Positions 20,832 through 30,932 are shown, counted from the first letter of the stretch. The stretch is DNA of 64,000 nt from Aquimarina intermedia (GCF_008124785.1 NZ_VNHU01000010.1:39974-103973); one strand, 5' to 3'. Notes: generated by a model not told the origin, from the sequence alone. Made by a program: numbers and translations.

Positions 20832-21200
20832 ATGACCAAGAAATTCACGATACAACGAACACCCTTTACTGTTCCCACCGACGATGGCAAGGTTATCAAA
20901 GAACATTTTGGTGAGGCTACCAATCAAAATAGCGACCTTAGTATAGCCCATATGATAGCACCTCCTCATTGGTCAGAACCGTTTCAAACTCCGGATTTTG
21001 ACGAATACACCTTCATAATTAAAGGTAAAAAACAATTCACCATAGAGGAGGAAGTGGTTATTTTGAATGCCGGTGAATCTATAAAAATTGAAAAAGGCAC
21101 TAAAATACAATATGCCAATCCGTTTGATGCGCCTTGTGAATATATTTCTATATGTCGCCCTGCATTCACAATTGATAGTGTACATAGAGAAGATGAATAA
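20832..21200 (+). CDS. Cupin domain protein
   Basis: 122 residues, a single cupin barrel: PPHWSEPFQTPDFDEYTFIIKGKKQFTIEEE (motif 1 region) and LNAGESIKIEKGTKIQYANP (motif 2 region). The metal-binding His set is incomplete (one clear His in PPHWSE), so metal-dependent catalysis is uncertain. Its stop overlaps the ATG of the following hydrolase (ATGAATAA), indicating translational coupling. Confidence 0.82.
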   Translation: MTKKFTIQRTPFTVPTDDGKVIKEHFGEATNQNSDLSIAHMIAPPHWSEPFQTPDFDEYTFIIKGKKQFTIEEEVVILNAGESIKIEKGTKIQYANPFDAPCEYISICRPAFTIDSVHREDE

Positions 21201-22035
21201 CAAGATTAAAGAATACATGCCGATTCTCATCGGTAAGCAACTAAAGTTACTCTTTAAGATAGCGCCAACAAGAGCATTGCAAAAAGCATTTCTCTTGTTT
21301 TGCACGCCACGCAAAGGTCAAGTGACACCGGATCAGATGGACTTTCTCGATGCTGCAGAAGATGAAGTAGTAGCAGTCGACGACCTTTTATTACAAACTT
21401 ATCGCTGGAAAGGTAGTGAAGAAACCATCTTATTAGTTCATGGATGGGAGAGTAACACCCACCGTTGGAAAGGTCTTATACAGGTTTTGCAAAAGCACAA
21501 GTACAATATCATTGCTTTTGATGCACCTGCTCACGGTTATAGCTCAGGCAACATTTTAAACGTACCCTTGTATGCAGAATGTTTAAAAAAAGTAGCCGAT
21601 TTATATCGCCCCAATCACATCATCGGCCACTCTGTCGGAGGTATGTGTACTGCTTTTTACCAGCATACTTATCAAAATCCTGAATTAGATAAACTTATTT
21701 TACTCGCACCACCTTCAGAATTATCGATAATTATGAATGGTTATCAAAAAACATTACAGCTCACTGATGCTTTTATGAATGCGCTTGATTCTTATTTTAA
21801 AGCTCAATTTGGATATAGTTTTGAAGAATTTTCGATTGCAAAATTTTCTCAAAAAATAAAAAATTCCGGTTTGTTGATTCATGATAAATATGATGATATT
21901 GCACCCTATGCTGCCGCAACTGCAATAGATGCCAATTGGACAAACGGAACTTTGATGACCACAGAAAACTATGGTCACTCACTTTTTTATAATGAAGTAG
22001 ATGAACGTATAGTAGATTTTCTAAACACTAAATAA
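21193..22035 (+). CDS. Alpha/beta hydrolase
   Basis: 280 residues from the ATG at 21193, which overlaps the cupin stop. The longer frame from 21088 would lie inside the cupin gene and is not used. Alpha/beta hydrolase fold: LLVHGWESNTHRWKGLIQVL (oxyanion region), FDAPAHGYSSG, the nucleophile elbow GHSVGG, HDKYDDIAPYAAA (acid) and ENYGHSLFYN (catalytic His). Substrate unknown; likely an esterase or thioesterase-like enzyme. Last gene of the 18.7-22.0 kb run. Confidence 0.87.
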   Translation: MNNKIKEYMPILIGKQLKLLFKIAPTRALQKAFLLFCTPRKGQVTPDQMDFLDAAEDEVVAVDDLLLQTYRWKGSEETILLVHGWESNTHRWKGLIQVLQKHKYNIIAFDAPAHGYSSGNILNVPLYAECLKKVADLYRPNHIIGHSVGGMCTAFYQHTYQNPELDKLILLAPPSELSIIMNGYQKTLQLTDAFMNALDSYFKAQFGYSFEEFSIAKFSQKIKNSGLLIHDKYDDIAPYAAATAIDANWTNGTLMTTENYGHSLFYNEVDERIVDFLNTK

Positions 22036-22079
22036 AACTTTTATTTTACCATCAAGCATCGGGTAAAACTGGTGATATC

Positions 22080-22110
22080 TTGCAAACTATAAATTTTATA
22101 AGCACCTTTG
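22080..22110 (+). promoter_or_regulatory. Promoter of rluF (TTG-N20-CACCTTTG)
   Basis: TTG at 22080-22082, 20 nt, then CACCTTTG at 22103-22110 (7/8 to TAnnTTTG). The spacing equals that of the secDF promoter. It overlaps the first in-frame TTG of the gene, so translation must begin downstream of it. Confidence 0.55.
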
Positions 22111-22113
22111 CAT

Positions 22114-22974
22114 GTGGAAAATTCTAAAGACATACGGCTTAATAAGTATCTTAGTGAAATAGGGTATTGTTCCCGTCGGGAAGCCGATAAATTGATTGAT
22201 CAAGGTCGCGTTACTGTTAATAATAAAGTCCCTGAAATGGGAACTAAAATTACTCAGGATGACCAAGTAAAAGTAGATGGAGAACCAGTACACAAGAAAG
22301 AAGAGGATCATATCTATATAGCACTTAATAAACCGGTCGGAATTGTTTGTACTACAGCCGAACAAGAAAAAGACAATATTGTCAATTTTATTAATTACCC
22401 CAGAAGAATTTTTCCTATAGGTCGTTTAGACAAGCCGAGTGAGGGGCTTATTCTTCTTACCAGTGATGGTGATATTGTCAATAAAATACTACGTGCCAGA
22501 AATAACCATGAAAAGGAATATATTGTTACTGTTGATAAACTAATTAATCCTCTTTTTATTAAAAGAATGGGTAACGGCATTCCGATCCTGGATACAATGA
22601 CCCGTAAATGTGAAATCGAGCAGTTAAGTAAATACGAATTTAGGATTGTTCTAACTCAGGGATTAAATCGTCAGATCCGTAGAATGTGTGAGTATTTGGG
22701 GTACGAAGTGGTGAAACTTAAACGCGTACGAATCATGCATATCAAATTAACCACCCCAGTGGGAGCATGGCGTTATTTGACTGAAGAAGAAATGAAAGTG
22801 CTTCAGTCAGATATTAAAGCATCGGGCAAAACTGAAAAATTTTCTATAGAAAAAACACCCTCACGAGATACGCGATCAAAACAATCTCGCAAAGAGAGAT
22901 TTCAGATTAAAGACAAGAAAAAAACAGCCTCTAATAATCCAAGACGTTCTCGCAGAGATAGACCAAAAAAATAG
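22114..22974 (+). CDS. rluF: 23S rRNA pseudouridine synthase, RluF type
   Basis: About 286 residues from GTG at 22114. The frame could open at TTG 22108, but that codon lies in the −7 element, and no Met occurs before the S4 domain. Order: S4 RNA-binding domain ([20 protein letters not shown]), then the catalytic domain with [28 protein letters not shown] (catalytic Asp), KEYIVTV and [21 protein letters not shown] Lys/Arg-rich tail follows, as in E. coli RluF, which isomerises U2604 of 23S rRNA. The RluF rather than RsuA call rests on overall similarity and the basic tail. Confidence 0.88.
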   Translation: MENSKDIRLNKYLSEIGYCSRREADKLIDQGRVTVNNKVPEMGTKITQDDQVKVDGEPVHKKEEDHIYIALNKPVGIVCTTAEQEKDNIVNFINYPRRIFPIGRLDKPSEGLILLTSDGDIVNKILRARNNHEKEYIVTVDKLINPLFIKRMGNGIPILDTMTRKCEIEQLSKYEFRIVLTQGLNRQIRRMCEYLGYEVVKLKRVRIMHIKLTTPVGAWRYLTEEEMKVLQSDIKASGKTEKFSIEKTPSRDTRSKQSRKERFQIKDKKKTASNNPRRSRRDRPKK

Positions 22975-23075
22975 GTATGCTTTCTTAAAACTGTGTTAGG
23001 TAATTGCAAAAAAGTATACATTGTATTCTGAAGATTTATATTTTGCAATACGTTCACTTAAAAAATTGAAGTATT

Positions 23076-23321
23076 ATGCCTCAGAACCGTCCACGTATTA
23101 AAAATGAAGCGCAATATGAAGCGTTGAGAGATAAAGGTTATAGCCAAGAAAAAGCTGCAAGAATCGCTAATACCCCTGATTCCGGTAAAAAAGGAGGTAA
23201 AGCCAAGCCATATGAGGAGCGTACAAAAAAAGAACTCTATCAACAAGCAAGGGAGATTGGTATCTCTGGTAGATCAAAGATGGATAAAAAAGAATTAATC
23301 GCTGCACTTCGCAACAACTAA
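23076..23321 (+). CDS. Small Rho-N/SAP-like domain protein
   Basis: 81 residues, very basic. The N-terminal half (QYEALRDKGYSQEKAARIAN) is a short helix pair also seen in small plant-type and bacterial stress proteins. The C-terminal half (RTKKELYQQAREIGISGR, MDKKELIAALRNN) is a Rho N-terminal/SAP-type helix-extension-helix that usually binds nucleic acid. Function unknown. It is followed 9 nt later by a VOC gene. Confidence 0.78.
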   Translation: MPQNRPRIKNEAQYEALRDKGYSQEKAARIANTPDSGKKGGKAKPYEERTKKELYQQAREIGISGRSKMDKKELIAALRNN

Positions 23322-23330
23322 ACACTACCT

Positions 23331-23759
23331 ATGAACACGTTAAGCCCTTTTCATTTAGCTATACCCGTATCTGATCTCCCAGCCGCTAGGACATTCTACA
23401 GCACAACATTAGCATTAGAAGAAGGGCGAAGTAGTGATGACTGGGTAGATTACAACTTTTTTGGTCATCAATTGGTGATTCATCACGCTGCAATAACCTC
23501 TCCCCAAAAGAGCAAAGATCACAGTGAGGTTGATGGTAAACATGTACCTGTCCCCCATTTTGGGATTGTTATGGATTGGGATCTCTGGCACAAGTTCGCA
23601 GAAGAACTTAAGAGTAAAAAAGTGAAATTCGAAATCGAACCGCATATTAGATTTCAAGGAAAAGTAGGTGAACAAGCAACAATGTTTTTTTATGATCCTT
23701 CAGGAAATGCGTTAGAGTTCAAATCATTTAAAGATACATCTCAGATTTTTGCCAAATAA
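23331..23759 (+). CDS. VOC (glyoxalase/bleomycin-resistance-like) family protein
   Basis: 142 residues with the paired beta-alpha-beta-beta-beta modules of the vicinal oxygen chelate fold: [33 protein letters not shown], and in the second half [20 protein letters not shown] and [19 protein letters not shown]. The last segment carries the usual metal-ligand Glu. Substrate cannot be assigned. Probably co-transcribed with the preceding small basic protein. Confidence 0.87.
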   Translation: MNTLSPFHLAIPVSDLPAARTFYSTTLALEEGRSSDDWVDYNFFGHQLVIHHAAITSPQKSKDHSEVDGKHVPVPHFGIVMDWDLWHKFAEELKSKKVKFEIEPHIRFQGKVGEQATMFFYDPSGNALEFKSFKDTSQIFAK

Positions 23760-23927
23760 ATTCGAATAACGTTAACTTTTATCCGATTAAAGACAATCCT
23801 CTATCTTACTCAGCAACAGTATTTTTACTATCTTAGTCGCAGTATTTAACAACAAACTTTCTTCACTTTAGTTTAAAGAAATGTATTTGTTGTCATTTAT
23901 TGTTCAAACCCCTACAAAGAAAGTATT

Positions 23928-24749
23928 ATGAAAAGGGAAATCCTTCTTTGTATAGTAATTAGTGTATGTTGTTTTAGTTGTAGCGATTCTCAAAAAGAGA
24001 ACGAAGCACTTTATCAAGAAATCGAAGCATTAAAATCTCAACTTGCCGAATGCCGATTATCCCCGGCCGAACTTTATATGCAAGCTAATGAGTATTACGA
24101 CGGTCAACATTTGATCGAATCAAAAACGAAATTGCTTACACTTCTTACAAAATATCCAAATGCGAATGAAAACACCAAGGCTCGATCATTATTAAAGAGG
24201 GTTAATAAAGAAATAACTAAACAAAAAGGTCAGTTTTCTCAATTAACCGGTGAGCGTTTGGCACATACGCTGGAAGAAATGGTGAAGAAGCACGATATTC
24301 TAAGTGCTACGGATTGGTATTATGACAAGTCATTTTCTTTGGATAAAACAGAAAATCTACTTTTTGCCTATGTTGGACAGCAAAAACATGCCATCCCCAA
24401 ATTACATTATGCGATAAATCATTACACAAAAAATGATTGGCTATTCATTCAAAATATAATCATTGACGCCGATGGTAAAATTTACAATTTAGATGAACAA
24501 AAACTAGGCACTTTTGAAACAAGCGAATTATCAGGAGGTATGCGAGAATGGTTTGATAAGCGGTGTTCGATAAAAGAAATTGAAATGCTTCAGGACATAG
24601 CCCTGAGTTCAAAAACAAAAATTAGATATATTGGTAAACGCAGAATGGACGAACGTGTAATTTCTTCATCAGAAAAAAAATCTTTACAACGCATTTTGGG
24701 TCTCTATGAATCCTTAGGAGGTACATTAGAAGCCCATGGTGTTCCCTAA
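23928..24749 (+). CDS. Hypothetical lipoprotein with N-terminal coiled coil
   Basis: 273 residues. Lipoprotein signal ending CCFSCSDS (Cys about residue 19), then a short coiled coil (NEALYQEIEALKSQLAECR) and a helical segment resembling a TPR-like hairpin (ELYMQANEYYDGQHLIESKTKLLTLLTKYPN). The C-terminal half is mixed alpha/beta with no motif I recognise. Probably envelope-located. Isolated gene. Confidence 0.78.
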   Translation: MKREILLCIVISVCCFSCSDSQKENEALYQEIEALKSQLAECRLSPAELYMQANEYYDGQHLIESKTKLLTLLTKYPNANENTKARSLLKRVNKEITKQKGQFSQLTGERLAHTLEEMVKKHDILSATDWYYDKSFSLDKTENLLFAYVGQQKHAIPKLHYAINHYTKNDWLFIQNIIIDADGKIYNLDEQKLGTFETSELSGGMREWFDKRCSIKEIEMLQDIALSSKTKIRYIGKRRMDERVISSSEKKSLQRILGLYESLGGTLEAHGVP

Positions 24750-24864
24750 AATTTGAGGCTTGCTAACGTTAAAATTGCTGTCTTTCTATGCAATCCTCCG
24801 TATAACACGGTGATACTTAAAAATTATACTTATATTCTGCCACATTTTGAAAAATACTTATTAA

Positions 24865-25794
24865 ATGGACTTTACAAATCCCCTCGTCTACGGAGTACCT
24901 TGCTTCTTAGGTTTGATTCTTTTAGAGCTAACCTACAGTAAAACGCATGATGACCATAAAAACCTTTATGATTGGAAAGATTTATCTGCCAGCCTAACAA
25001 TGGGTGTAGGATCAGCGCTATTAGCACCGCTAATAAAAACCATTTCTGCTATTGTAATTTTTAATTATGTATATGAGATTTTTAATCCGGAAATTAACGG
25101 AGTCAGAACTAACATTATGGGTTGGGAGTCTTTCGGCTACGCCTGGTATGTTTGGCTAATTTGTCAGGTATTAGATGATTTTACATATTATTGGTTTCAC
25201 CGACAAAACCATATGGTAAGAGCTCTATGGGCTGCTCATATCGTTCATCATTCATCTGATAATTTTAATCTGGGTACTGCGGTTCGTAATGGCTGGTTTA
25301 CAATTTTGTACAAGCCTTTATTCTACATGTGGTTACCTGCACTTGGGTTCCCCCCAGCGATGGTAGTGGTGTGTCTGGGTATTGAGGCTCTTTGGCAGTT
25401 TCAACTACATTCGGTCTACATTCCAAAAATGGGAATCATTGAAAAAGTGTTCAACACTCATACCATGCATCAGGTGCACCACGCAAAAAATGTAGAATAC
25501 ATGGATAAGAATCATGGAGGATTCTTAAATATATTTGATAAGATATTTGGCACTTGGAAAGAGTTAGATGAAAACATAAAAGTTGAATACGGTGTTACGC
25601 ACGCTCCCAACTCCTATAATCCATGGGTAATACTCACGCATGAATATAAAGACATCTGGAACGATACCAAGCGATCCAAGAACTGGTACCATAAGTTTAT
25701 GTACATTTTTGGTCCTCCGGGCTGGAGTCACGATGGAAGTACACAAACGGTTAAACAAATGCAAAAAGCTTTAAAAGAAGGAAAAACTGTGTGA
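24865..25794 (+). CDS. Sterol desaturase/fatty acid hydroxylase family membrane protein
   Basis: 309 residues with about four membrane helices and the eight-histidine di-iron pattern: FHRQNH, AHIVHHSSDNFN and HTMHQVHHAKN. Members insert oxygen into, or desaturate, sterols, carotenoids or lipids using a di-iron centre. The precise substrate cannot be deduced. An upstream frame from 24753 has no proper start and is a shadow. The aldehyde dehydrogenase gene follows 24 nt later on the same strand, hinting at joint lipid or aldehyde metabolism. Confidence 0.88.
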   Translation: MDFTNPLVYGVPCFLGLILLELTYSKTHDDHKNLYDWKDLSASLTMGVGSALLAPLIKTISAIVIFNYVYEIFNPEINGVRTNIMGWESFGYAWYVWLICQVLDDFTYYWFHRQNHMVRALWAAHIVHHSSDNFNLGTAVRNGWFTILYKPLFYMWLPALGFPPAMVVVCLGIEALWQFQLHSVYIPKMGIIEKVFNTHTMHQVHHAKNVEYMDKNHGGFLNIFDKIFGTWKELDENIKVEYGVTHAPNSYNPWVILTHEYKDIWNDTKRSKNWYHKFMYIFGPPGWSHDGSTQTVKQMQKALKEGKTV

Positions 25795-25818
25795 TATTAG
25801 TGACTAATTTTAAAACCT

Positions 25819-27183
25819 ATGAATTATCAGGCTATAGTTGATGCACAAAATGTTTTTTTTAATTCGAATAGCACCAAAGATATTCACTTTAGAAAAACAG
25901 TTTTAAAGCGCTTAAGAACAGTACTAAAGGAAAATGAAACTTTTCTATACGAGGCTATTTTTAAAGATTTTCAAAAATCTGAATTTGAAACGTATGTTAC
26001 TGAGCTTGCACTGATTTATAGTGAAATAGAACTGACACTAAAAAAGCTGAACAAGTGGTCCGCTAAGAAGTCAATATCCACTAGTCTAGCTAATTTTCCA
26101 GCTAAAAGTTATATAATGCCAGAGCCCCTCGGCGTTTCTTTGGTTATCGGAGCATGGAACTACCCATATCAGCTTTCATTAGCTCCCGTAGTACCGGCAA
26201 TCGCAGCCGGATGCACGGTAATTATAAAACCTAGCGAAATAGCTAAACATACCTCTGCAGCTATGGCGAAGCTTGTTAATGAAAATTTTGATCCAAGTTT
26301 TTTTAAAGTTATTGAAGGTGGGGTCGAAGAAACTACCGAACTCCTTAAAATTAAATTTGATAAAATCTTTTTCACAGGAAGTGTTGCTGTTGGTAAGATA
26401 ATTTATAAAGCTGCCGCCGAACATCTTACGCCGATTACCCTTGAGCTTGGTGGAAAAAGCCCGGCAATTGTTACAGATTCTATTCAAGTTAAAACAACGG
26501 CTAAACGCTTAGTTTGGGCAAAATTCTTAAACGCAGGTCAAACCTGTATTGCACCGGACTATGTGTTGGTTAAAGATACCGTTAAAGAAGCTTTTTTGAA
26601 TGCAGTAGTCGAAGAGATCAAAAGCGCTGATTATGCCGTGCGACATGATAACTATACTCAGATAATTAATACAAAGAACTTTACGCGACTTATCGATTTA
26701 ATTGAGAAAGATAAAGTTTTTTATGGTGGTAAAATCGACGAAAACGAGCGAGTAATTTACCCTACTCTATTAACAGATATTGACTTTGATCATCCGGTGA
26801 TGCAGGAAGAAATTTTTGGACCAATCCTCCCCGTCATTACTTATCAAAACATTAAGGAAGCTATTGAAGCGATCAAGAATTTACCTAAACCTTTATCCTG
26901 TTACGCTTTTACCAAGAACAAAAAAGAAAGAGAAGCTATCTTAAACGAGATATCATTTGGAGGTGGTGCGATTAACGATGCTCTGATGCATATTACCGAA
27001 CATGATTTACCATTTGGCGGGGTGGGCAACAGTGGTATTGGCAATTATCACGGTAAATCAGGATTTGACGCCTTTTCTCATCAAAAAAGTATTCTACAAA
27101 AACCCTTCTGGTTGGAGCCTAGTCTTAAATATGCTCCGTATTCTAAGGGTAAGCTTAAAATTCTGAAATGGTTATTGGGTTAG
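25819..27183 (+). CDS. Aldehyde dehydrogenase family protein (ALDH3-like)
   Basis: 454 residues, short ALDH of the class 3 type. The NAD-site region is VIGAWNYPYQLSLAPVVPAIAAG and FTGSVAVGKIIYKAAA. The general base Glu is in TLELGGKSPAIV and the nucleophile Cys in NAGQTCIAPDY (about residue 241). The motifs EEIFGPILPV and LPFGGVGNSGIGNYHGKSGFD also fit. It oxidises aldehydes, often long-chain, to acids. It follows the hydroxylase gene closely and converges on kmo. Confidence 0.92.
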   Translation: MNYQAIVDAQNVFFNSNSTKDIHFRKTVLKRLRTVLKENETFLYEAIFKDFQKSEFETYVTELALIYSEIELTLKKLNKWSAKKSISTSLANFPAKSYIMPEPLGVSLVIGAWNYPYQLSLAPVVPAIAAGCTVIIKPSEIAKHTSAAMAKLVNENFDPSFFKVIEGGVEETTELLKIKFDKIFFTGSVAVGKIIYKAAAEHLTPITLELGGKSPAIVTDSIQVKTTAKRLVWAKFLNAGQTCIAPDYVLVKDTVKEAFLNAVVEEIKSADYAVRHDNYTQIINTKNFTRLIDLIEKDKVFYGGKIDENERVIYPTLLTDIDFDHPVMQEEIFGPILPVITYQNIKEAIEAIKNLPKPLSCYAFTKNKKEREAILNEISFGGGAINDALMHITEHDLPFGGVGNSGIGNYHGKSGFDAFSHQKSILQKPFWLEPSLKYAPYSKGKLKILKWLLG

Positions 27184-27219
27184 TTTTAATGGGTTGCGCT
27201 ATGTATCCTGTAGTATACC

Positions 27220-28578
27220 TTACCCCTTCTCATTCTTTAACAGATCTAAAATAAAAGTTTCCGTTTCAGCAGACTGCCAGGTAGACTCGATCTCGGGCAG
27301 TTGCATTACTTTCTCCATAATTTCCGCTTGACGATTACCGATATGCAAAGCTTCTGCATAGGGTTTATTGGTAAACGTTACACGAGAATATAATGGCAAC
27401 CATTTATCCGGATATTTATTTGAAAAATGTTTCTCAATTTTTTTACGCAGTAAAAATGTAGCATCTGCTGTTTTACTACTCATCTCCATAAAATTACGAT
27501 AGGAGAGTTCGGTAATGGCATCTGTATTTGGCTTGCGAGATTCCTGATACCGTTCAAATATATCTTGCCAATCTTCCTTACCTTCTTCAAATTCTTCAAT
27601 GATCTCATTTAAAACAAAAATATCTTCAAAACCGGCGTTCATTCCCTGTCCATAAAATGGCACTACGGCATGTGCAGAATCTCCAACCAAGGCGACTTTA
27701 TTCCAATACGTCCAAGGATAACATTTGATCGTAACCAAGGCACTGGTTGGATTGTTTTCAAAATCCTCTAACAACGTTGGCATAAGCGAAAGGGTATCGG
27801 GAAAATGTATATTCCAAAAGTTGAGTATAGCCTGCTCTGTATCCAACTGTTCAAAAGAGTTTTCGCCTTCATGTGGCATAAACAGCGTGCAGGTAAAACT
27901 GCCATCCAGATTAGGCAGTGCAATCAGCATAAATTCACCTCTGGGCCAGATATGCAATGAATTTTTATCCAATTTATAAGTCCCATCCTCATTTGGCGGA
28001 ATACCTAATTCTTTATATCCGGCATCCAAAAAGTCTTGAGAATAATCGAAACGACTACGTCGTTGCATTTTATGTCGTACTCTGGAGAAGGCACCATCGC
28101 ATCCAAAAATCATATCGTAAGAATACTCCTCCCACTCCCCTTTTTCGGTCTCCCCAGTATATATTTTGGCTGACGGAAGGTCTACGTCCCATACTTTTTC
28201 GTTGAATTTGAATTCTACACCCTCATTTTCTGCCAGAGTGATCATTTTACGATTCAACACTCCGCGAGAGATGGAATAAATTGCTTCACCTGCTTTTCCA
28301 TACGGCTGGTGATAGGCCTCCTCACCGGTAATATGCATGGTTCGCTTGTGCATTGGGATGGCCAGTGATCTTATTTCGTCTCCGATACCGACTTTATCCA
28401 GAGCATTCCAACCGCGAACACTCATAGCCAAGTTTATTGATCGTCCGCTAAATTGTATTTGTCTTATATCAGGGCGGCGATCAAAAACAGTGACTTTAAA
28501 ATTACGCCGACGTAAATAAATTGCTAATAATGAACCTACTAAACCGCTTCCGACGATTGCAATATTTTTTGTTTGCAT
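27220..28578 (-). CDS. kmo: Kynurenine 3-monooxygenase
   Basis: 452 residues from the ATG at 28578 (MQTKNIAIVGSGLVGSLLA). The 17 extra upstream codons are not typical of the family. Flavoprotein hydroxylase: GxGxxG at the start, VFDRRPDIR, GRSINLAMSVRGWNAL, the DG-type motif MIFGCDGAFSRVRHK, and the GD motif VALVGDSAHAVVPFYGQGMNAGFED. It converts kynurenine to 3-hydroxykynurenine with NADPH and O2. kynU, the next step, is at 51.8 kb. 2,3-dioxygenases are not in the window. Confidence 0.93.
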   Translation of the reverse strand: MQTKNIAIVGSGLVGSLLAIYLRRRNFKVTVFDRRPDIRQIQFSGRSINLAMSVRGWNALDKVGIGDEIRSLAIPMHKRTMHITGEEAYHQPYGKAGEAIYSISRGVLNRKMITLAENEGVEFKFNEKVWDVDLPSAKIYTGETEKGEWEEYSYDMIFGCDGAFSRVRHKMQRRSRFDYSQDFLDAGYKELGIPPNEDGTYKLDKNSLHIWPRGEFMLIALPNLDGSFTCTLFMPHEGENSFEQLDTEQAILNFWNIHFPDTLSLMPTLLEDFENNPTSALVTIKCYPWTYWNKVALVGDSAHAVVPFYGQGMNAGFEDIFVLNEIIEEFEEGKEDWQDIFERYQESRKPNTDAITELSYRNFMEMSSKTADATFLLRKKIEKHFSNKYPDKWLPLYSRVTFTNKPYAEALHIGNRQAEIMEKVMQLPEIESTWQSAETETFILDLLKNEKG

Positions 28579-28896
28579 AAAAACTACATTCTTAACTTTC
28601 GAAAATTCACAAGAATCGCCTACAGGCATTCGAGTTTTAATGCTTTCGAAAAAAATTGATAGTTCAAAAAAGACAGCTATACAAACATTAAAACCTTCAG
28701 TAAAAATAACAATTTAAAGTAAAGCGCTTTGCTTTAACAGGAAAATAACGCTCGCTTTTTCTTATTTTATCAGGTTCTTAACAGAGGTACGCTTCATGAT
28801 ACTCTAATTTTAAACAAAATTAAATTGCTTTCCAGTATTTTATAAATTCAGCATTCTGCTGAATGGAAATACTATAAATCTTAGAGAAAAATTATC

Positions 28897-30007
28897 ATGA
28901 AAACAAATCAACCGTTACTAGAATCGTATCGCATGGGAGATCTCATGCTTAAGAATAGAGTCGTCATGGCACCGATGACCCGAAATCGGGCAACAAATGC
29001 AAGCAATGTTCCGACAGAAATTCATCAGGAATATTATCAACAAAGAGCCGGAGCCGGTTTATTAATTACTGAAGGATCTCAAGTATCAGAACGGGCAGTA
29101 GGTTATATCAATACTCCCGGCATACATACCAAAGAGCAAACTGAAGGCTGGAAAAAAGTCACCGAAGCTGTTCATCAAGAAGACGGTAAAATTTTTATTC
29201 AATTATGGCACTGTGGTCGCATCTCTCATCCAAAATTTCATGACGGAGATTTACCTATTGCACCAAGTGCGGTAAATCCGGACGCTCAGGCCTACACTGT
29301 TGATGGATTTGAGGATACCGTGACACCTAAAGAAATGACATTGGATGAGATCAAAGAGACCATTCAAGAATTTAAGAACGCTGCAATCAACGCCAAAGAA
29401 GCGGGGTTTGATGGCATTGAGATACACTCCTCAAATGGGTATTTGTTTCATCAATTTTTTAATAAAAATGCCAATACAAGAACCGATGAATACGGTGGTA
29501 GTATTGAGAACAGAGCTCGATTCTTGTTCGATGTTTTGGAAGAAGTAAAAGATGTTTTTCCCTGAAAATCGTATCGGAGTCCGTTTGAATCCTTCATTAC
29601 ACGAATCGTTTGGCATCATCGCAACAGAAGAAACGATTCCTACTTTTGATTATATTATAGAGCGCCTAAATGACTACAATCTTGCTTATTTGCATTTGTC
29701 TGAACCTTTTACTGATGTGAGCAATGTCTCCTTTTTGGTTTCTAACATTGCCGAACGATATCGTCCACGTTACAAGGGAACATTAATGATCAATAATGGT
29801 TTTACTCAAGAAACAGGTAATAAAATAATACTAGATGAGCATGCAGATCTGGTAGCTTTTGGTAAGTTATTTATATCAAACCCCGATCTACCTACACGCT
29901 TCGCATTAAATGCTCCGATGGCAGATTGGAACGAGGATTTGTTTTATGCTTCTACAAAAGAAGGCTATATAGATTATCCCGAATATAAAGAAACCATCGA
30001 CAGCTAA
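28897..30007 (+). pseudogene. Old yellow enzyme (NemA-like alkene reductase), frameshifted
   Basis: Two overlapping reading frames together give one complete OYE of about 370 residues. The first (28897-29565) has NRVVMAPMTRNRA, IQLWHCGRISHPKFH, the GFDGIEIHSSNGYLFHQFF motif and ends in EEVKDVFP then TGA. The second resumes in the +1 frame with PENRIGVRLNPSLH and contains LMINNGF, DLVAFGKLFISNPDLPTRF. The shift is in a run of five T (29555-29559); removing one T restores DVFPENRIGVRL. This is a real pseudogene, a phase-variable tract, or a sequencing error. The family reduces activated alkenes or nitro compounds with FMN. Confidence 0.85.
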
Positions 30008-30022
30008 ATCGGGATAGTAATA

Positions 30023-30142
30023 ATGAATAAAATAAGGCTTAGAATTAGAACCTTGAAAAAGTTGAAAGAGAAACAAGATACTTTATTAGAAAAAATCAAT
30101 TTTTTACTACGCAAATATCAAAATAAAGATACTTTGAAATAA
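30023..30142 (+). CDS. Possible 39-residue basic helical ORF
   Basis: ATG at 30023, TAA at 30140-30142. Lys/Arg/Leu-rich (LKKLKEKQDTLLEKINFLLR), could form a coiled coil. It lies 15 nt after the OYE frame and before the flavin reductase gene. No family recognised and the composition is what AT-rich DNA can give by chance, so low confidence. Confidence 0.3.
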   Translation: MNKIRLRIRTLKKLKEKQDTLLEKINFLLRKYQNKDTLK

Positions 30143-30189
30143 GTATAGTATTTTTATCTAAGATATCTAATGTTAAGCCTCTACATCCT

Positions 30190-30822
30190 ATGAAATACTT
30201 TTCTAAAGCTCTACTATCCGAAAACTCCTCTCGATTTAATGCAAATTTAATTAATTCCTGCACCGGATATAAATCATGCAATATCATTGCCACAAAATCG
30301 AGTAAGGGAATTACGAATGCGGCTATTTTTAATTCCGTAATGCATATTGGAAGCAATCCCCCTATGCTTGGCTTTATAATGAGGCCGCTTACGGTTGCAC
30401 GCCATACCTACGACAACATCAAAGAAACCGGTTGTTTTACGGTCAATCATGTGACTGAGGCACTAAGTATGGATGCGCACCAAACAGCTGCTAAGTATGG
30501 GAACAATGTGTCCGAGTTTTCTAAAACAGCGTTAAAAGAAGATTATTTACATGATTTTCATGCCCCGTTTGTAAAACATAGTCCTATTCGACTTGGATGC
30601 AACTATGTCAATGAATATGAAATAAAAGAAAATAGTACTATTTTAATGATAGGCAGTATAGAGCACATATATCTCGAGGATGATCTGGTAGATGCCAGCG
30701 GACATATTTTGTTAGAAAAATCAAAAACTTTGACTACCCTTGGATTGGATGGATATGCGCTACCTCAACACTTATATCGCCTTAGCTATGCGCAACCTGA
30801 CACCCCTTTAAAAAAGTTATAA
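30190..30822 (+). CDS. Flavin reductase family protein
   Basis: 210 residues, flavin-reductase-like split barrel of the FMN-binding type: NSCTGYKSCNIIATKSSKGITNAAIFNSVMHIG, PPMLGFIMRP, NIKETGCFTVNHV and the later IMLIGSIEHIYLEDD. These proteins bind FMN and often supply reduced flavin or reduce it with NAD(P)H. It sits downstream of the broken OYE gene, which also uses FMN. Whether they are functionally linked is inference. Confidence 0.85.
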   Translation: MKYFSKALLSENSSRFNANLINSCTGYKSCNIIATKSSKGITNAAIFNSVMHIGSNPPMLGFIMRPLTVARHTYDNIKETGCFTVNHVTEALSMDAHQTAAKYGNNVSEFSKTALKEDYLHDFHAPFVKHSPIRLGCNYVNEYEIKENSTILMIGSIEHIYLEDDLVDASGHILLEKSKTLTTLGLDGYALPQHLYRLSYAQPDTPLKKL

Positions 30823-30932
30823 ATACTAGTATAACAATCCTTTAACTTGAAATCGTTAAATACCGTTAAATGTAAGTTTAAATAATTAGATCAAAGCTAA
30901 TTTAGATGTAACTAATCAAAATAATAAACAAT

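Noticed and set aside
21088..21192. Upstream extension of the alpha/beta hydrolase
   Set aside because: It lies within the cupin gene in another frame; the ATG overlapping the cupin stop explains the coupling.
24753..24941. Plus-strand ORF ahead of the sterol desaturase gene
   Set aside because: Starts at a TTG without support and overlaps the N-terminus of the desaturase gene; shadow.
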